Shown piece after piece: positions 61,959 to 64,000 of a stretch of 64,000 nt of DNA (positions are counted from its first letter, which is position 1; the number at the start of each line of letters is the position of its first letter). Position numbers and translations under genes: made by a program. The stretch is from positions 46,722,521 through 46,786,520 of the forward strand of contig NC_088302.1 of NCBI RefSeq assembly GCF_032854445.1, given 5' to 3'. The stretch comes from Liolophura sinensis (taxonomy: Eukaryota; Mollusca; Polyplacophora; Chitonida; Chitonidae). The notes under the pieces were generated by a model. The model ran no database searches. It was not told the DNA's origin and saw nothing but the letters and a program-made list of their open reading frames with translations.

Positions 61959-63587
61959 TCACAATAAACGCTCCACCATCGGCGTTGGATATGGTCTTCT
62001 CTCAAATCCATCCATGGCCTCTTGGTGGTAATAAGCATCGTTAACGTAGTACGGCATCGAGTTGGTGAACGACTGAGAAGAGTTTGGTCTTTCTCTAGAG
62101 GGGCTTCGAGCGCAGGCAGAGAAAAAGGTATAGAGGAGAATGAGGGTAAGGATAACTGCCCAGACGATGAAACCGATGACAGTGTTGTGGCTAACCAACG
62201 CTAAAGACAGGGCCGAGAAATCGCGGGCTGTAAACAGAAAGAGGACAACGTATATACAACAGTCACGACAATACCTGGCAACAACGCCTGTGCCTTGTAT
62301 AACGTCTCGCAGCTTAAGCAAAACTACATACTTATGCTTGTACAAAATTATTTAATCTGCGTATTCACAGACTTGTTAGACATGTCGACCCTGTTGATTT
62401 TTTTTTTTTGATTGGTGTTTTACGCCGTACTCAAGAATATTTCACTTATACGACGGCGGCCAGCATTATGGTGGATGGAAACCGGGCACAGCCCGGGGGA
62501 AACCCACGACCATCCGCAGGTTGCTGACAGACCTTCCCACTTACGGCCGGAGAGGAAGCCAGCATGAGCTGGACTTGAACTCACAGCGACCGCATTGGTG
62601 AGAGGCTCCTGGGTCATCACGCTGCGCTAGCGCGCTAACCGACTGAGCCACGGAGGCCCCTCGACCCTGTTGAAGTTTTGGACTTGGAAGACAAAATGTA
62701 TTTAATTAATTTGTTTGGTGTTTTATGCCGTACTCAAGAATATTTTACTCATATGACAGCGACCAGCATTATGCTGAGAGAAAACCGGGCAGAGCCCAAG
62801 GAAAACCCACGTCCATCCGCAGGTTGCTGACAGACTTCCCACGTACGGTCGGAGAGGAAACCATCACGATGGAAGACCAGAAAACCCTTGTAACGTTAAA
62901 TAAACGTGAAATCTAAGCTCAAACAATCAGATAAACAACAAACATTAGACAAAAACCAATTATGTAAAAGCGTGATCATTTGTTTGAGGGAGGTTTTTCA
63001 AGTTCGGATGGATGGATTGACATCACGACGGCATATACGACGGCTTTAAATTCCATGTTTGGAGGAAACCAGAGTGTCAGGGAGTCAGGGAGTCATGGAA
63101 AACTTATCAAATTTCCTCGTTTTTAATTCTCATTGTTTCTCGGTATTGTACAAAATAATTACTGTGAATTTAGTTGACAAGGTGGAATCAGTTTCATGAA
63201 CAGTATATGCCCTTGAGATTTGTCTACAGCCTGGTAGTATAATTTGTTTACAGCCTGGCAGTATAATTTGTCTACAACCTGGGAATATAATTTGTCTACA
63301 GCTTGCTAGTATAATTTGTCTACAGCGTGGTAGTATAATTTGTCTACAACATGGTAGTATAATTTGTCCACAGCCTGGTAGTATCATTTGTCCACAGCGT
63401 GACAGTATAATTTGAAGGTGTAACACTGGCAGGTCTAAAGTCACAGAAAAGTAATTTAAACTAGTTCTTAGCCTACCTTCGGGGCAGACAGTTCCTTGTT
63501 TGTGAACGCAGACATAGGAACCGGGGATGTTGATACAATCTTCGTCGTCTGCGCATGTGCCATTAACAGCTTTACACTCATTTCGGT
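61959..63587 (-). CDS. EGF-repeat membrane protein paralogue, last two exons; 5' part beyond window
   Basis: Exon 63477-63587 follows a clear acceptor and encodes an EGF-like module (RNECKAVNGTC, CINIPGSYVCVHK). Exon 61959-62227 encodes a transmembrane helix (VIGFIVWAVILTLILLYTFF) and a cytosolic tail rich in Ser and Tyr, ending MVERLL and TGA. The phase-1 junction joins GAA-G to CC. The last exon is 269 bp, exactly the length of the last exon of the plus-strand gene at 53215-56705, and the EGF/TM/tail order is the same, so the two are inverted paralogues. Sequence similarity of the tails is low, so the duplication is old. Further EGF exons should lie beyond 64000. Confidence 0.82.
62397..62660 (-). 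mobile_element. SINE-A, full-length copy
   Basis: On the minus strand it begins with a tRNA-like head (ggcctccgtggctcagtcgg, gttagcgcgctagcgcagcg), has a B-box-like gtgagttcaagtcc, a conserved core (cctcccac-like, ctggccgccgtcgtataagtg) and ends near aaaacaccaatcaaaaaaa. It serves as reference for the other copies. Confidence 0.9.
62703..62866 (-). mobile_element. SINE-A, 5'-truncated copy
   Basis: The core and 3' part are shared with the adjacent full copy at 62397-62660 in the same orientation. The tRNA head is absent. Confidence 0.82.
63220..63415. repeat. 24-bp tandem repeat, about 8 copies
   Basis: Unit gcctggtagtataatttgtc taca with scattered changes. In the intron between the two EGF-paralogue exons. 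Confidence 0.9.
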
Positions 63588-64000
63588 CTAAAAAAAACGT
63601 GATTAATGCATATAATTACGAATTATAAAAAAACGAAATAAAACCACAGTAATATTGTACAATTCCTTTCTAGTATCATAGTAATGAATTAAATAATAAT
63701 TCTGATCATCATATACATTATACTAGTATATCACATATCTGGGTTATTTGTCCCCACATAAAAAAAAACAAACGAAAACGGTTCCCGGTATTTATTATCC
63801 ATTGTAGCTACAGATTAAAATTGTCCTAATAAATCCAGCGATTTAGACCATTAAATTAAAAATGACACATGTTAAAGACCGGTACAGTAAATGGCCAATA
63901 AAGTTTTGCTATGGCCGACTTGCTCATTTTGTCTGCACAGATTCTGTTGATACTAGAAAGATGTTTTGAGGTCGGTTTTGGGAGGTAATATAATATCCTA

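Overview
This is animal nuclear DNA. It has many short exons with GT-AG introns, tRNA-derived SINEs, (TA)n and (AAAT)n arrays, and no operons. The SINE families and the proteins point to a lophotrochozoan, most likely a mollusc, with a brachiopod as the alternative. That placement is an inference from repeat style and was not checked by a search.

Layout. (1) 1-2254, plus strand: the last three coding exons of a TRPM2-like gene, covering the end of its NUDT9-homology domain. (2) 4513-33752, minus strand: an almost complete TRPM2-type cation channel gene with 32 recognised coding exons and about 1,505 codons. It carries N-terminal SLOG/MHR exons, S1-S6 and pore, a coiled coil and a C-terminal ADP-ribose (NUDT9-H) domain. 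It lies tail to tail with gene 1. (3) 39003-45049, minus: complete RSL24D1 (RLP24, 60S ribosome biogenesis), 5 exons and 163 aa. (4) 48745-50956, minus: complete MAIP1-like mitochondrial protein gene, 5 exons and 266 aa. (5) 53215-56705, plus: complete small EGF-repeat single-pass membrane protein gene, 5 exons and 222 aa. (6) 61959-63587, minus: the last two exons of a paralogue of gene 5, again tail to tail. The window therefore starts and ends with inverted paralogue pairs.

Repeats. At least six SINE-like families occur, in about 30 copies. Two foldback-like elements have inverted ends built from an ATCGATA satellite. There are also two small unclassified dispersed repeats and several simple arrays.

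The most unusual signal is that six introns (five in the TRPM2-like gene, one in RSL24D1) are made mostly of tandem copies of their own exon-intron boundary. The repeat unit contains the last or first bases of the exon, the authentic 5' or 3' splice site, and adjacent intron. The terminal TRPM2-like exon shows the same pattern across its stop codon. The introns thus hold rows of decoy splice sites, and at 27 near-regular 72-bp copies the RSL24D1 array produces long spurious reading frames. I saw no CRISPR, rRNA, functional tRNA, retroviral or toxin gene.
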